Positions 1-13,400 of a stretch of 64,000 nt of DNA are shown here, in pieces. The position numbers were made by a program, and so were the translations under genes. This DNA is from Cyclina sinensis (Eukaryota > Mollusca > Bivalvia > Venerida > Veneridae): the NCBI GenBank assembly GCA_012932295.1, contig JAAONU010000006.1, positions 17,748,904-17,812,903 of the forward strand. Direction: 5' to 3'. The notes beneath the pieces were generated by a model. That model did not search any database, was not told where the DNA came from, and saw only the letters and a program-made list of their open reading frames with translations. The stretch's first letter is position 1. Each line of letters starts with the position of its first letter.

Positions 1-794
1 ACCAAATGGTTAGTTAACCGAAACGGTTAAACTTAACCCATCTCAATTTTAACCAAGACTCCCATAATGCATCACATTAATCTCGAAATGCACCGCTTCT
101 CATAGTTCCGTTTGTGTAATTTTCCCGCAATCTATTACAGTTTGCAGCAGACGAATACAGTTATAATGGAAGTTCAGGCATTACCAAACAAAACAATGTT
201 CAAAAACTTTTCCCCCTCGGGAAACAGATGTACAGACTGAGAGTGTGAAGGACAATTTGATTATTATCAACAAAACATTTTTGATGGAGAAGGGGAAGAA
301 AGTACAGCAAAGGGCCTGGGAATACAGGCCTCTGTGAATGCAGTAGGTGAACATATTCTCGGTACTGTTCATTCGTCTGTAGGTCAAGCAATCGAAATTG
401 TCTCGGAAATCTAGCATTCGGACTTCAGCAATTTTTCTGGTTAACTGTTTAACCAGGGCACAGGAGGATGGTTATATTTAACCCACTAGAGGATAGGTTA
501 AAACAACCAAACCTTTTTATACAAAAGCCAGCCAGACATTTAACCAAATAACAGCTAACCATAACCTTAACCCAGTGGTTAAATTTAACCATCTTTTTGC
601 AATTGGCTGCTGATATTCAGACGCGTACATCTTTAAAGGAACTATCAACACCATAAATGTAAGGTAAATGGCATTTCAGTGCCCGAAATGGAGACAACAC
701 AGGTATTCTGTGAATCTTCATATTTTCATCTAAAAGAGACTTAAGTCACTTCAAACTTTCATAGAATAGCAACTTGCACGCGGAGAGAAATTAC
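1..794. other. Intergenic, rich in GGTTAA/TTAACC motifs
   Basis: No gene is seen. The motif GGTTAA and its complement recur at 8-50 and again at about 438-590, including short palindromes such as GGTTAACTGTTTAACC. The two clusters look like the arms of a small fold-back or MITE-type element, but I could not define clean ends. The short open frames here have no recognisable protein features. Confidence 0.35.
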
Positions 795-2169
795 AAGGGT
801 TGTTCAAAACTTTTTAGGACTGCGGCTCTGTACGCCATATAGGTTGTAACAATCAATATTCGTTTACATATTATCATTTCGGAGCATAATTGCCCAAATC
901 TGAACCATGTTTTATTTTGATTATACTACACGACATTCTTTTCTCAGCGTTTAAAACTCTATAGTAACGTGCACCCGGCGCAATCGGTAAGTAAATGACT
1001 ACCAACTGGAATTTATAGTTATAACTAAGACCCGTTTACCGACATTTTTTCAAAATTACGAAACTTTGTCACGCCAGTTTACTCTTGGCGTCATCCGACA
1101 TATTGTCATAATTTTGTCGTCATTTAATGGAACAATTGATTCATGATTATTACTGGTCATGCCGTCCGATGAACGTCTTGAAGTACGGACAGAAATAAAG
1201 TTTTGCCAAGAGATGGGTGACACACCAACACAAACATTTGAAAGATTAGAAAAACGTAGGGAGAAAGTTCAGTTAGCCGGTCACTGGTTTTAAGTTGGTT
1301 TAAGCCCTCCAGTGAGGGAACGGGAAGCATTGACGACAAGGAAAAGACTGGTAGATCAAAGAAAATTTCGTCGACATTGGTGACGTCTGTCAAACAGATG
1401 CTTGAAGAGCACTGGTGGAGATGTTTGATATCAGCATAGGAACCATGTTCTACATACTTAGGAAGAATTTAAACATGAGAATGGTTGTAAACTTTAATAC
1501 TATATACAATGTATATGTTATCCCAATATAACCGTATTTTTTCTATTTTGAAGCATAGGTCTAATGTAACGACAATATGTGAAACATTCTGATTATATTT
1601 TTCAAAGTAAAAGAGACATTGCATGCTCACACGTATCGTATATATGTATTCATTTTTTGCCGTTTTTGAATTAGAGGTGGCGGAACTTGGCTTAAGTAAG
1701 GTATGTCATCCACCGTGCGAGCCCGATTTGACCCCCTTTTGACTTTGCTTCTTTTCCAAACATTGAAGCTGAACTGATAGACCGTCGGTTTGATTCGTTA
1801 AATGAGTTACGGACTGCTACCAACAACACTACACAGCAGCATGACCGTGATTGGTATCGGGATGTGTTCAGGCGGCAGTGGGTGCATAGGCACAAGCGAT
1901 GTTTCGAACTAAAATTTAAAAAAAAAGAATAGGCGTTACAGGACATACCCTAGAGCGCGACGTCAGGAACGTCGTTGATGTGCGCCGGATCGCATGACAT
2001 GTATAATCATTTGTCTAATATTTTTGTTATTTGTAAACATATTTTGTTCATTTTTTTATATGATGTAGAGGAAATATCCTGATGTATGCCTCGTGTAAAA
2101 CTTTGTACGTGTTATTAAATTTGTAAACTTTATCAGCCTAGTCTTAAAACATTTTGAACAACCCTCGTA
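795..2169 (+). mobile_element. Decayed mariner-type DNA transposon
   Basis: The ends are matching inverted repeats: TACAAGGGTTGTTCAAAA on the left and the complement of TACGAGGGTTGTTCAAAA on the right. Each begins with TA, the target duplication expected of Tc1/mariner elements. The plus strand holds broken pieces of a mariner transposase. An N-terminal piece near 1155-1290 reads like KFCQEMGDTPTQTFERLEKR. A helix-turn-helix piece near 1345-1480 contains GTMFYILRKNLNMR. A C-terminal piece near 1707-1920 contains HPPCEPDLTPF followed by DF, the position of the third catalytic aspartate. The pieces lie in different frames with stops and the middle of the catalytic domain is missing, so it cannot make an active transposase. 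Longer minus-strand open frames here are shadows. Confidence 0.82.
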
Positions 2170-2742
2170 TAATTGTAATGAGTAGGAAACAGGAAAACGT
2201 TTTGATCCTCAGAGATATGTCATATTTACATACAGTTTCCTGCATTACAAAACCTTAAAATCATTTCCGTCGCTTATGTGTCATTTCTCGAGAGAGTTTG
2301 TGAATACGTCATTTTGGTGGATGTCTTTCCCAAAAATACTGGGTACACACTCATGTTAAGTCCTTTTATTTGTCACAATATATCTGAATGAAAAGAAGTT
2401 AATACTTTTCCATGATCTATCTTTATCAAGTTTCAAACTATTTATTTAGAGTGAACCCGACTTTTAAATTGAAAGCCGACTCTGTATTTAAGTCTACTGT
2501 GATCTCAAGACTAACTAAATTCAAACTTTACATATACCGTTTGCTTATTATAACCCATCTTCCTTCAAGGAGTGTTAAGTTCCTACGCATAATTATGTGT
2601 CTGATAGTTATTGGTCGTAACTGAGTTGTTAGTCTATTGATAAAGCAGACCGACAAACATTTGCAAGGTACAAATTGCATATACCAAAAACGTCTTTAAA
2701 GAAAGACATTTTGCGAAATCTATTTTTTCTATTTTAACACAG
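2170..2742. other. Probable intron of the MCT-like gene; nothing recognised
   Basis: AT-rich sequence between the mariner and the first recognisable transporter exon. It ends in a pyrimidine-rich tract and an AG acceptor at 2741-2742. A 70-codon open frame at 2412-2624 has no family features. Earlier transporter exons would be expected upstream of the window or were too diverged to see. Confidence 0.4.
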
Positions 2743-3630
2743 GGATAACGAGTGCTGTAGGTCGTATATGTTTCGGGTTCCTAGCAGACAGACCATTTGT
2801 CAACAGACCAGTGATGCTTGTTACTTTGTTGGTCTTTGCTGGTATCGTAACAGGATTTTCCTTTTTACTTACAACATTCACTCTCCGAATGATCTACACG
2901 TGTCTATATGGAACGTTAATAGGTGCTTTTTCTTTATCAATTACACTTTCGAGTTTTAAATATAAAATCATATTTAATTTGTAAAAGAAATCCTTGTATG
3001 AAATGCTTTCTAGTACACGTTTTCAAAGATTAAGACCACTAGATGCTAGTTTCAACTTTAATCTTGAGTTTTATCATTGTTTCCATACTTTGTTTTACGA
3101 TTATACGTATCTGGCTAAAGAACTGATTAAATAAAGCTTAAATAAGCACTTTCGAAATCAGGAGTATCTATGACATCAGTAAAATCAGCACATATGGATC
3201 GATATTGCGAAAACAACAACTGATGCAAGACATTTAAGGCTATGTTTAAGTATTATGTTTAGGTAAAGTTTCAAACATTTCAATCATAAACATTAACGGA
3301 GGCAAAAAACTGTGCATTCAAAGAAATTCTGAATCTTTAATATTTTTTCTATACTCATTCACACTATTAACTTGCAATCAAATCCTTAGTTTCGTTAACT
3401 TGGAATATATTTGTACTGTTCTTGATGGCGCCATTTGCTTGAACTTCGAACGTTTGAACCAGAAATTCTTTGTAGCTGATAATGTGGTTTTGAATACAAT
3501 GCTTCTATATTAATAGTTACTGTAAAATTGTTTATTACATAATGGTAGCACTAAAACTGTAAATTTAAAGCTATACTAGTAATTGTCAGATTTATATTAT
3601 TTAACATATCCTTTCATACATGCACGCACG

Positions 3631-3670
<40 letters not shown>

Positions 3671-5097
3671 TACATACATACATACTGATTTTTTGGGTTG
3701 ATTGTCGATGTATTTTCCTTTAATATCGAGATTGATCCCCCGCTCCTCCACTAACATTACGAATTGTCTTTCGGATGGGATGTTAAACTGAGGACCCGTG
3801 TATCAGTGCTGTACATTGAGCATGCAAAAGAACCAGGGGTGTCTATGAAATGGGACTCACAACATAAAACATTTAATCTCTGCAGGGGACGTCGGGCAAC
3901 CGGTACAGACGATAAATAAACTAATATAGATAGAGATAGAAGAGATAATGGTTTTAAAGTGAATTTGGATAAGCTCTCCTGCTGTGAAAAAATCTAATCT
4001 ACGTTTCTCTGTGATCTTTCAGGAGGATATTATATGCTTTTGAATGTTGTACTAGCAGAGGTTTTCGGAACGGACAGAATTGCAAGATCATTCGGTCTTC
4101 TTCTATTTGTGACTGGAATATCATTATCTGTGTCCTCACCATTTTCCGGTATGCTTTTTATTCTTTGATGGTATTTAGTTAATTTTGAAACACTTATGTA
4201 TATTTAAATACTATATTGCAATGATCGTACTGTTTTAGTTTGTTTAAAAAAAAACAAAGATCTTTCTTGGAAACCCATTCTTTGTACATGTAATTATACT
4301 TTTGTATTTTAGATCTTTATTAATTAACAGAAAAGCAGTTAACGACTGCAGTCTAAAAGATGTGAAAAGACAAATGACAGTAAAAACTGTTTGAGGAAAT
4401 TGGTAGCTGTTTAAAAACAATATAATTGTTGAGCGAAATTTACTAATTGAACTGTAAAAGATAAGGTTTGGTTTTAGTTTGTCAATTATTATTTCCTACA
4501 AAATCCATTGTTAACAATTCTACCTGTTAGGCGCTAACACATCACAAAAAGTCGGGACCAAGGAGCAATTTTCTAATATAGATTAATCGCACTGAATACT
4601 CTGTAATTAAACAAGTAAGTTGTAACTTCTTAATATATGTTTTATTTTATCTTGAATTTATTAAATAGATGTGAACTCTAAGGACATGATATTAATTAAA
4701 GTAACTGACATTGAGTCCGTTACAAAGGTAATATAGGTAATATTTTATGATACTTGCATATATGTAATGCAAACAAATTCACATATATAGTTTTAGGATG
4801 TTTACATCAATAACAATCCGCTCAATTGCCAACTTCAGACTACAAGCACTGAACATGTCCTCTTCTGGTGACAAAGGCAGAAATACTTGTTGTCAAACGG
4901 GAAAAGTCAATACCACTAATATTTATTGCAGTGGCTGTTAATTTTATGCGGAGTTTCATTTATTTTTAGGTTTTCTGTATGACAAAACAGGGAGCTATGA
5001 TGTCACGTTTATCGTTGCTGGATCGGAACTTGTCGTTGGTGGGATCCTCACCATCATCTCAACACATTTCTGCAACAGACAAAGAGTTACAGAATAA
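2743..5097 (+). CDS. Monocarboxylate transporter-like (SLC16/MFS) protein, C-terminal exons
   Basis: Three exons with agreeing phases are visible: 2743-2922, 4023-4148 and 4970-5097. Together they encode the last six-helix half of a major facilitator protein. The first has ITSAVGRICFGFLADRPFVN, the loop and helix that in SLC16 proteins follows a GxGxxxGR pattern. The second has NVVLAEVFGTDRIARSFGLL and then GISLSVSSPFSG. The third has GFLYDKTGSYDVTFIVAG and ends FCNRQRVTE before the TAA stop at 5095-5097. The order (GRxxxGxLADR, then VDLLG-like, FGLLLxxxG, PxxGxLYDxTGSY) matches SLC16 family members, plasma-membrane carriers of lactate, pyruvate or related small acids. The substrate cannot be assigned. 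The start and N-terminal half are not in view. The stop comes right after the last helix, so the cytoplasmic tail is short. Confidence 0.8.
3617..3686. repeat. CA/CATA microsatellite
   Basis: Within an intron of the transporter, a CACG run passes into a long CA run and then into repeated CATA units, a simple compound microsatellite. Confidence 0.95.
3720..3910 (+). repeat. SINE-tail fragment
   Basis: The stretch TCTTTCGGATGGGATGTTAA, followed by ACTGAGGACCCGTGT, matches a conserved tail module found in many animal SINEs. No tRNA-like A and B boxes are clear here, so this is probably a 5'-truncated copy lodged in the intron. Confidence 0.5.
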
Positions 5098-6502
5098 ATG
5101 CAGATGTTTTGCCAATACAATCCCTCACCATTTTTACTGTACATTGGCTGTTTTTGGTGTAGCAGTAGTAAAATCAATTTTGATCTACATTAAATTTTGT
5201 AACGAATGAAATTTTTAGATACAATTTCTTCAGTTGAAGAAGGAAGTTAAAGTGTTGCTGTTATGAAATTTTAGGGCAAAACTCGTAATTTTTAGTTTAT
5301 TTGCATCTGAAAATAATGCAATGAAAACATAAATACAGACGTAAAAAAATTAAATATGAACAATTATACTAAATGGAATAAATATATATCAAATATGACA
5401 AAATATGTATTTCATTGAAAATGATATTGACACTTTTAGCGTTACACATGTGACCACGAACGAGAAGTATAATTATTACTATTGATTACAAAATGTCTTG
5501 ATATTACCTCAGAGATGGTCGCTGATGACTTCATTTTGACTATTATAATGGTGACTTCTTAACTTACTAAGCAGTAGAATAAAACAAACGTTAAATATTA
5601 ATACAGTCCTTAAGGTTGTACGGATGTAATGGACTCTCTACGACCTAATAATCTAATGATAATTTATAGACAAAATAAAATGGTTTAACTACGATGTTTT
5701 AAAGATATGACGAGTAATCTTTTCAAATTTCTTCAAATTAAGAAGGTATTCCAAAGAAAAAATCAACATTTCAGTGTCACTGTTTTTCTTTGATCATAAA
5801 AATTATGTCTGAAATAAATGACAAAAACTAAAACCTAGTGACTTCTGAAAATAAAACTCGACTAATACACCAATCCGTGAGAACTACTGAAATGTGAACA
5901 TGAACATGGTACCAATTTACCCTCTGCACTTCATAATCAGGGAAATGTATCAAGGAAATATATGATTATATCAGTTGGTACTAATATCAAATAGATAATG
6001 AATTGATAATAAAGAATAATGAAAATCTACGGTTAGAGTCAAGGTCAGAAATTATTGTTGAAACAATGTAGAACGTGGTTAGCCTTTATGCTCCTGTCCG
6101 CTCTGTAACTCTGTGATAATCAAATGATTTTGAAATAACGTAAACAAATGTTCTCAAAATAAAAACAACGGATCGCAAACTATAATTTTATTGCGTCTCT
6201 CTAAACTGCCTGTACGTTGTCTGTACATGTTTGTTAGTACTAACTCTGTAACTCGTCGCTACGTTAAATGATTTTAAAATAACTTGGCACAATATTCACC
6301 ACATTGAGGCAATATGTCGCAAACGTATGTATGTCTGTCCTTTTATACTGCTTGCCTGTATGTTTTTTTTATCCATATCATTTCAATTTATATAGAACTA
6401 TTTAGTGCTAAATACTTTTTTGTAGGCAGAACCCTTTAGGACGTTTTGTCATTTAGAGAAGCTGTTCTAATATCTATAAATTGTATCTATTTTTATATAT
6501 TT

Positions 6503-6581
6503 TAGATCATTTTAATGGTTACTCTATATCATTTTAATGGTTATTCTAGATCATTTTAATGGTTGTTTTAGATCATTTTAA
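6503..6581. repeat. Short tandem repeat, about 26 bp unit
   Basis: The unit TAGATCATTTTAATGGTT plus a variable linker is repeated about four times. Confidence 0.8.
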
Positions 6582-6964
6582 GTATGTAAATTAATGAAAT
6601 ATTAAGACTTTATGTTGTTGCACATTTATCTCTGAGCTTTAACTACTTTGCCATTTGCCTGGCCGAAAAATAATCCCGAATATACTTGTTTCACATGTAG
6701 CGCGCACTGGTTTTCAGCGACTGTGTGCTATGTTGTTTTTATGATGATTTATGATTAACAAAATAATATTGTTATGTCACTTTTGAATGTTGCCATTGTA
6801 TTGTATATTGTATATTGCTCTTTTTACATGACTAAGTAACACAATGAACCTTTTTAGCCTTTAATCAAATATGTTGGAGAGGCTTCGTTTTGCTAGATGG
6901 TGGCATAGGGCTAAAATGTGCGATGTTCGGTTGACTTTTACTGCGACCAATTAAACACAAACCT

Positions 6965-7065
6965 TTTAGTTTTGGTCTTTGATATAACAAGGGGGCATGG
7001 TGCCATTTTTATCGTTGTTGGATCGGGGCTTATCATTGTTTAAACTGTCATCTTCAATTTTATAC
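6965..7065 (+). pseudogene. Decayed copy of the last MCT exon
   Basis: After a CTTTTAG acceptor-like site the sequence reads GLYDITRGHGAIFIVVGSGL and then reaches an in-frame TAA. It aligns by eye to the exon at 4970-5097 (GFLYDKTGSYDVTFIVAGSEL), with substitutions throughout and the stop where the intact exon has GlyGly. It is a dead exon from a former tandem copy of the transporter. A shorter piece carrying the same stop lies at about 43556-43605. Confidence 0.7.
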
Positions 7066-7578
7066 AGAAATACAATAAATAATCTGTAACAGGCTAGATG
7101 CAGGTATTATTTTAGAATACCAATATCTATTCGTCCTTTTTCATTGTATAATTATGTTGTTGTTTTTTATCCTTGTAAATAAAATGTAAAGGAAATGTGC
7201 AATAAGTATTAATACATAAATGATAAAGTAAACATGTTTTGTGATAGTATCTTCCAAAGTATTTAGTTGTACTGCCGTTGTATATGTACATGTATCATTA
7301 ACATGGTAAGGCCTGAAACTGATGAATAACTAGTGTTTATACATTCGAAGAACAGACATGAATGAAATGGATAGTGAATGCATTGAAAAGGAAGAACTAA
7401 ATTAAGTTTCTGTTAATTGTCGAGGATTTTCGACAAATGTTTCCCTCTAATATTTTATTTATTGCCGATCTTATCGATTCAAGTCTGAACTTAATAAATT
7501 TTATATTTATTGTCGAGTCTTATTGATCAATGAAGAAACGTAATATTTTTTGTCAATGTTCAGAACACCCACGGTTTT

Positions 7579-7689
7579 ACTAACTGGAAGATAATCTTGT
7601 AAATGCACTAACTGGAAGATAATCTTGTAAATGCACTAACTGGAAGATAATCTTGTAAATGCACTAACTGGAAGTAATCTTGTAAATGT
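7579..7689. repeat. 28-bp minisatellite, four units
   Basis: The 28-bp unit begins ACTAACTGGAAGATAATCTT and occurs four times in a row; the last unit lacks two bases. Confidence 0.95.
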
Positions 7690-8019
7690 ATTTGTTTACG
7701 GTCACATAGGTAGTCAAGATACTTTACGCAAATCTAAGGTTGTCATAACACAGCGAAAAACTATGGGCTGATTTAAAGCCAAATGAAAGGATGAAATGGA
7801 ATGGGTTTAATATGAGTTTTACACGTCAAGTCATCTTCCAGTGACGCCGTCTTTATGAGCTATTTATAAAACAAGTACCAGAAGCGTAAATAATATTTTC
7901 AAATGAAAATTGCTAAAACTACGAGTTCATTTGAAAACTATTTCCACAAAAAAACACTGTGCGTTCATAAAATGTAGTTTTTAAAATATTTGAAAAAAAA
8001 TTAAAGAGAGCAATAATGT

Positions 8020-8390
8020 CTAACCTTTTCACTGGTTAAAATGTTGACATACGGAGTTTTTCAGATATGAGTGACGCATGATAAGTTTTTTACTGTTGTA
8101 ATTTTGACATACGGAAATCGTCAGATATGAGTGGCGCATGAAAAGTTTTTCTTTGGTTGTAATGTTGATAAACAGAGTTCGTCAGATACGAGCGGAACAT
8201 GATAAGTTTTTCACTAGTTGAAATGATGACATGCGGAGTTCGTCAGATACAAACGGAACATAATACGCTTTGCTTTGGTTTTATGTTAACATACGAGTTC
8301 GTCATATATGAGTAGCGCATGATAAGTTTTTTACTGGTTGCAACTTTGACATACGGAGTTCGTCAGATACGAGCGGAACATAATAATAAT
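8020..8390. repeat. Degenerate tandem repeat, about 60 bp unit, six units
   Basis: Motifs like TTGACATACGGAGTTCGTCA recur at about 8043, 8103, 8164, 8225, 8285 and 8345, followed each time by GATAYGAGYGGMRCATRAT-like text. The units are diverged. The array sits just left of the segmental duplication boundary. Confidence 0.85.
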
Positions 8391-10369
8391 AGTTCCTAAG
8401 CAAAAAGAATATGCTTTTGATTTCTGGTGATATGGTTTATAAACAAGCTATATAATCGATTTCTATGTAGCATTGAAGTTTCAGGAATTCTTTGACTAGA
8501 TGTATTCAACTATAGGTATAAATACGGGGGGATGTCATTTTGTAGTTGAATCATTAAGCTCTGGGGGTTGCTATGGCAGTCAGAATACCGTCTCAAAATG
8601 CGTATCTTCCTTTGACTTTTACAGCCAAAGACAGATTTTTATCCTTTTATATTGTTCAGATTTAAATTCGAAAAGAAGTTTGACACTTTTTTATTTATGA
8701 CAAACTACAAAGAACCGCGTTTTCAGCTGATTAAGTTCAAAGACATTGTATCAACACCTAATAGTGAAACAAAACTGCTCTTTGCCTATGACAGTCAAAC
8801 AGTTAATTTTATGCGTCAAGTGCTTGACTGACTTCAAAAATGAAAAAAGTATATATTTTGTCGTCATATGAAAAGGTCTGAATATTTATGATAAAACCGC
8901 CTGTTGTTTAAACTAGTATAGTTGTGTTTGCAAGATATGTGACTCATTGGACTTTTCAATCATTGACCTAGTATAGAAATGTTTGCTCGCATTTTGGTGG
9001 ATATCTTAATTTCTTCAAAAAGTCGACGCTATTTTATGACATAAAAGTTGACACCAAAGTCATTATTTGAGAAGAATCAATTAATTTGAAAAAGATTATT
9101 CAATGCCAAAATCTTTTCATTGAAATTAGTTGTTTTTTTTCAATGATTTAGTAAATGGTTCATTACGAAAAGACATTTATCGTTAATATTTATTGTAATA
9201 TGTGTTCCATAATATCCGATTGTCAGGTCTCTCGATATTTTAAATCAACGGCATCCCTCTTTCCAAAATCAAAGAAGAAATATCTATAACCTTAGCACAT
9301 TTTAATTAGAAACGATTCTCAAATATCTCGAGCAAATATTGCAGTACAAACGATGGTAAGATATCACGATTTATGTAAAGTTTAATCTGTCATGTTAACC
9401 TCCTTAAGTCACTGAGGTCAACCTTCTGTCCCTTTCTCAGACTATAATCGTACTTTTAAACATTTTCAGCACTAAATTACCCTCAAATATCTAAATAAAA
9501 ATATGTTATTGTGTGATAAATATTAAGTCTAACACAAAAATAAAAGTAAATATTTTACTCAATGAACGATCATTAAGATGAGTGTTTTAGTGTTTTGTGC
9601 GCATCGCCAAAATACCACGTGTACCTTAAAAAGACAAACGCTTAAAACGAAAAGAAGGCTAAAATTTTTAACATTTTAAAACCAATAGCACCAAACACAC
9701 CACTATAAAAAAATAATCCATATAAGCTTTCCTTAGGGATACAGAATAGTTGCATTTTATGACGAACTTGAATTTATTCTTCATATTATACGTAAGTTGA
9801 CTTGCTGCAGTTAGTTAATAAAGGGTAAAGAAAAAAAAAGAACGAAGTATAATGAATAAGTAAACCTTTTCCGTGTGTTTTTGTTTTTGTTTTTTTTTGG
9901 TAGTGTATGTGTGTGTGTGCTTTTTTCCCGTATAGGGAGACCGCTGGCAACCACAATCTTGATATGAACATGACCTAGTTCCTATTTTGTCAAAGATAGG
10001 TCCCTCAGTTGTTATACATGTAAGCAAACGTAGACATATAGAGATACAGATAACAACAACTGAAGATTTCTAATTCTCATATAAGCAAACGATACTTTAC
10101 TTTTAAAAGAATTATATAAACACTGGCTACGTATGACTGATACCAAATTTGGCCTCACAATGTGAAGATAATTGACTTAGACGACTATAGCTTCTAAATA
10201 CTACATTTTGCTTCGGCCTGCACAGTATATGAACCTCTAACTTATATATGGTTTTATACTCGGCATATATGTGAATTATTAAATAAAAGCATCAATGATT
10301 AGACCACCTGAGAACAGTTTTTCAATATAAAAAGCTCTAAAAGAGACATTGTCTATGTTCTTTTTTCAG

Positions 10370-10414
10370 TGCAGACGTGTTTCCTGTGTTTCATTGTTAC
10401 AGTCTTTCAGTCAG
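10370..10414 (+). CDS. Signal-peptide exon of gene 1
   Basis: A 45-base exon lies between TTTTTTCAG and GTAGGT. In the phase required by the next exon it reads (x)TG CAG ACG TGT, giving QTCFLCFIVTVFQS, a hydrophobic stretch ending in small residues like a signal peptide. The leading TG suggests a start codon split by the upstream intron. The matching exon of gene 2 (45863-45907) reads QTCFLCFIVTGFQA. The second cassette of gene 1 has no such exon. Confidence 0.65.
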
Positions 10415-13400
10415 GTAGGTAGGAAAATGTCTTATATCAATATTCTGACATAATTTATAAAAACCACTTACAAGATTCGACATTTTATTTTCAAAATGAC
10501 GCAAAATACTTGATTCAGTGGTAAATAAAGATTCCTTTAAGTCGATGTTACTTCTTCAGAATAAGCCTTTGATTGTTGCATTTTGACCGATCAAGTGAAC
10601 AGTGCTTCAATGTCCTCAAAGTAGAAGATAATGCTTCGTACATTTCTCAACCTTCCACTTCATCTTAACAAAACAGTTATAATAATATATAGAGAATGCA
10701 TCCGAGAAAACAAATCTCGATATCAAATAATACATGGCTATTTCGCACGGCAGTGGCAGTAGTAAAATGGCAGGAATGTACTTTTAGACTGTCAAATTCC
10801 AATATCACTATAACTTTGATTAGCAAGGCGCAGATAACAACTCAACCCTTTAACGTCTTTAGTGTTCTTGTAACAAAATGACCGTTTGTTGCGACAGATG
10901 GCTACACCTTGAATTTCAATGAGAAAGTCACCATGGTCTCAAGCAATGCCGAAAAGTCAAACCTCGTTGCTCAGAAAGACGTTCTTTAACGTTTTTATTT
11001 TGTAGTCATACTCTATTGATTTAACCCTGGAATCTTTATTTCCTTCGACATCACAAGATGTTTGTATAAAGTGATTCATACAATCATCGGATGTCCACGG
11101 TCGGTCAATTACGTGACACTTCATTCATCGACGGTTAAGGGAATATATACTGTGGGTATCAGACAATGCATTCATACTGACCGTTATGACAAGTGCAACG
11201 TATTTCAAATTTTTAATGCATGTTAGCCATAAAAGGCTTCCGAATCTGCCAATGATCTTGAGTGCTGGTCACACGCAGACCTCAGAGGCCCTTCTCACCA
11301 TAATGGTATGTTTACCTCGTTTAAATTAAACAACCAAAGATTTCTTTTGAGCTCTCAATTTTTGTTAATTTCGCCAAAAAAATAACCGATATAATATCTG
11401 CAAATATATGTAGAAATTTGACAAAAATGGTGATTAAACATTATTTTAACAATTCATATTCAAGGTTTTTTTTATATTTTATGGAGGCCTTTGACCGAGG
11501 TCTTGTAATACACTATGGATATTTCTAGTTGCACCATTTACAAAACGTTAATCCAGTAAGGATTCAATCCCATGGCCTCTACATATTTCTCTTCGAATTG
11601 TCTTTATATATCCATTAATAGTTAATAAACTAATTTTCTTTTCCAGTAATTGTGAACGGACAACTCTCTAATTTGACATGCAAAAGTTGTAACAGAGTTA
11701 CTAGTCTAGATTATTGTACTGGTTCGGTTAGATGTGCCGTTGGGGAGGTATGTACAAAATTTGTGAATATTTCCTCAACAGCGCCCTAGCAAAGTGTCAC
11801 GAAACGCTCGATAAAATTGTATCTAGAGATATGTCTAGAACAGATTTAGATAGCCTTAAGTTGAAAATCTGGTCAATGTGTCATTCTTACCTTATCTAAA
11901 GATAAACTTATTATTCTTCTAAGTGTTCATTTGCTATATAACATATAATGACTTAATTACTGGATTTTTTAAAATATGTTTTACACCTACATTTTCCAAT
12001 GAGTCAATGTTGTTTATTTACAGTTTATATATAAATCAAGGTTGTTGTTCTGAGACAAAACACTTCAGTCAGTAAGTTTAAACAGTGATTGATGCATAGT
12101 AAAAGATTCACATCTGAAGTGTAAGATGGTTAAAAAAAAATTAATGCTCGAGAAAAATGGCTCATTCGATGGAAGAAATATTAGGACGTTATTAGACCTA
12201 TCTTTGAAGAGAGTTATTATGTTTTAACATCGTGTCGCTGAAAAGGTTCATTTAACCGAAAAGATTACTTTTTTTGTGATTTGCAGATATGTTACATGGA
12301 AGAACTAATTACAGATGAGATAACTGTGGTTTACAACGGTGGTTGCCGATCAAAAGTTGTGAGTACAGAGACATTTTTTACATTTGTTGCAAACAACAAT
12401 TTTCATGGGAATAAGAAAGAGACCGCATTTTTTGACGAGGGAAATGGGGCGGGGGCACATACCGCAAAGCGAATTGTTGTTATACGCATAACTAGTGTCG
12501 TAATAGTAGAGTACTGTAGGTCAGGTGTGATTTTTTATGCCCCCACAAAGTGGGGAGCATATAGCGTTGCACTTGTCCGTCCGTACGTCTGTCCGTCCGT
12601 CCGTACGTCCTGAAATCTTGTGAACGCAACTCCTCTTAAACCGGATGACAGATTTTGCTTAAACTTCAAGGGATGAACAGCTTTAATGTGTAGATGGTAG
12701 TAAAGGAAGGAATATTCGCTGCGACCAAATTTAACAGAATTATGGCCCTTGGTTGATTTTTTCAATATATACTATGTAGAAATTTTGTGAACGCAACTCC
12801 TCTTAAACCGGATGGCAGATTTTGCTTAAACTTCCAGGGATGAACAACCTTAATGTGTAGATGGTAGTAAAGGAAGGAATTTTTGCTGCGACCAAATTTA
12901 ACAGAATTATGGCCCTTTGTTGATTTTTTCACTATATACCATATAGAAATATTGTGAACGCAACTCCTCTTAAACCGGATGGCAGATTTTGCTTAAACTT
13001 CAAGGGATGAACAGCTTTAATGTGTAGATGGTAGTAAAGGAAGGAATTTTTGCTGTGACCATATTTAACAGAAATATGGCCCTTTGTTGATTTTTTCACT
13101 ATATACCATATAAATAATTGAACATATAAATTTTACATTTGTAATTTAATTTAACATGTACATAAGGTTACCTGTAGATCATTTAGGTATATGTACAGAA
13201 AAAATCTTACATACAGGATATACATGCTCTTGTTTATGAGCACTTATGCATAGTGGGGGGCATCCGTGTCCTATGGACACAGTTCTAGTTTTTTCAAAGG
13301 GAATACGAAGGTAGAAATTCACGTGTGATTATTTTCATACTATGAATTTGCGGCACAACACATGTGGCATTACCTTTCTTATTCAAATTTGATTTATAGT

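Larger units (their letters stand above)
5098..8500. other. Noncoding AT-rich spacer with small tandem repeats
   Basis: No intact gene is seen between the transporter stop and the duplicated LU-gene locus. It contains a decayed transporter exon copy (about 6965-7065) and three tandem repeats, listed separately. Confidence 0.6.

Noticed and set aside
1..600. Telomere-like GGTTAA runs
   Set aside because: The motifs are scattered on both strands rather than in a continuous array, so a small fold-back element is more likely.
10696..10881. 61-codon frame kept in both locus copies (also 46297-46482)
   Set aside because: It lies in intron 1 of both genes, where the whole intron is nearly identical; frame conservation is no evidence of coding.
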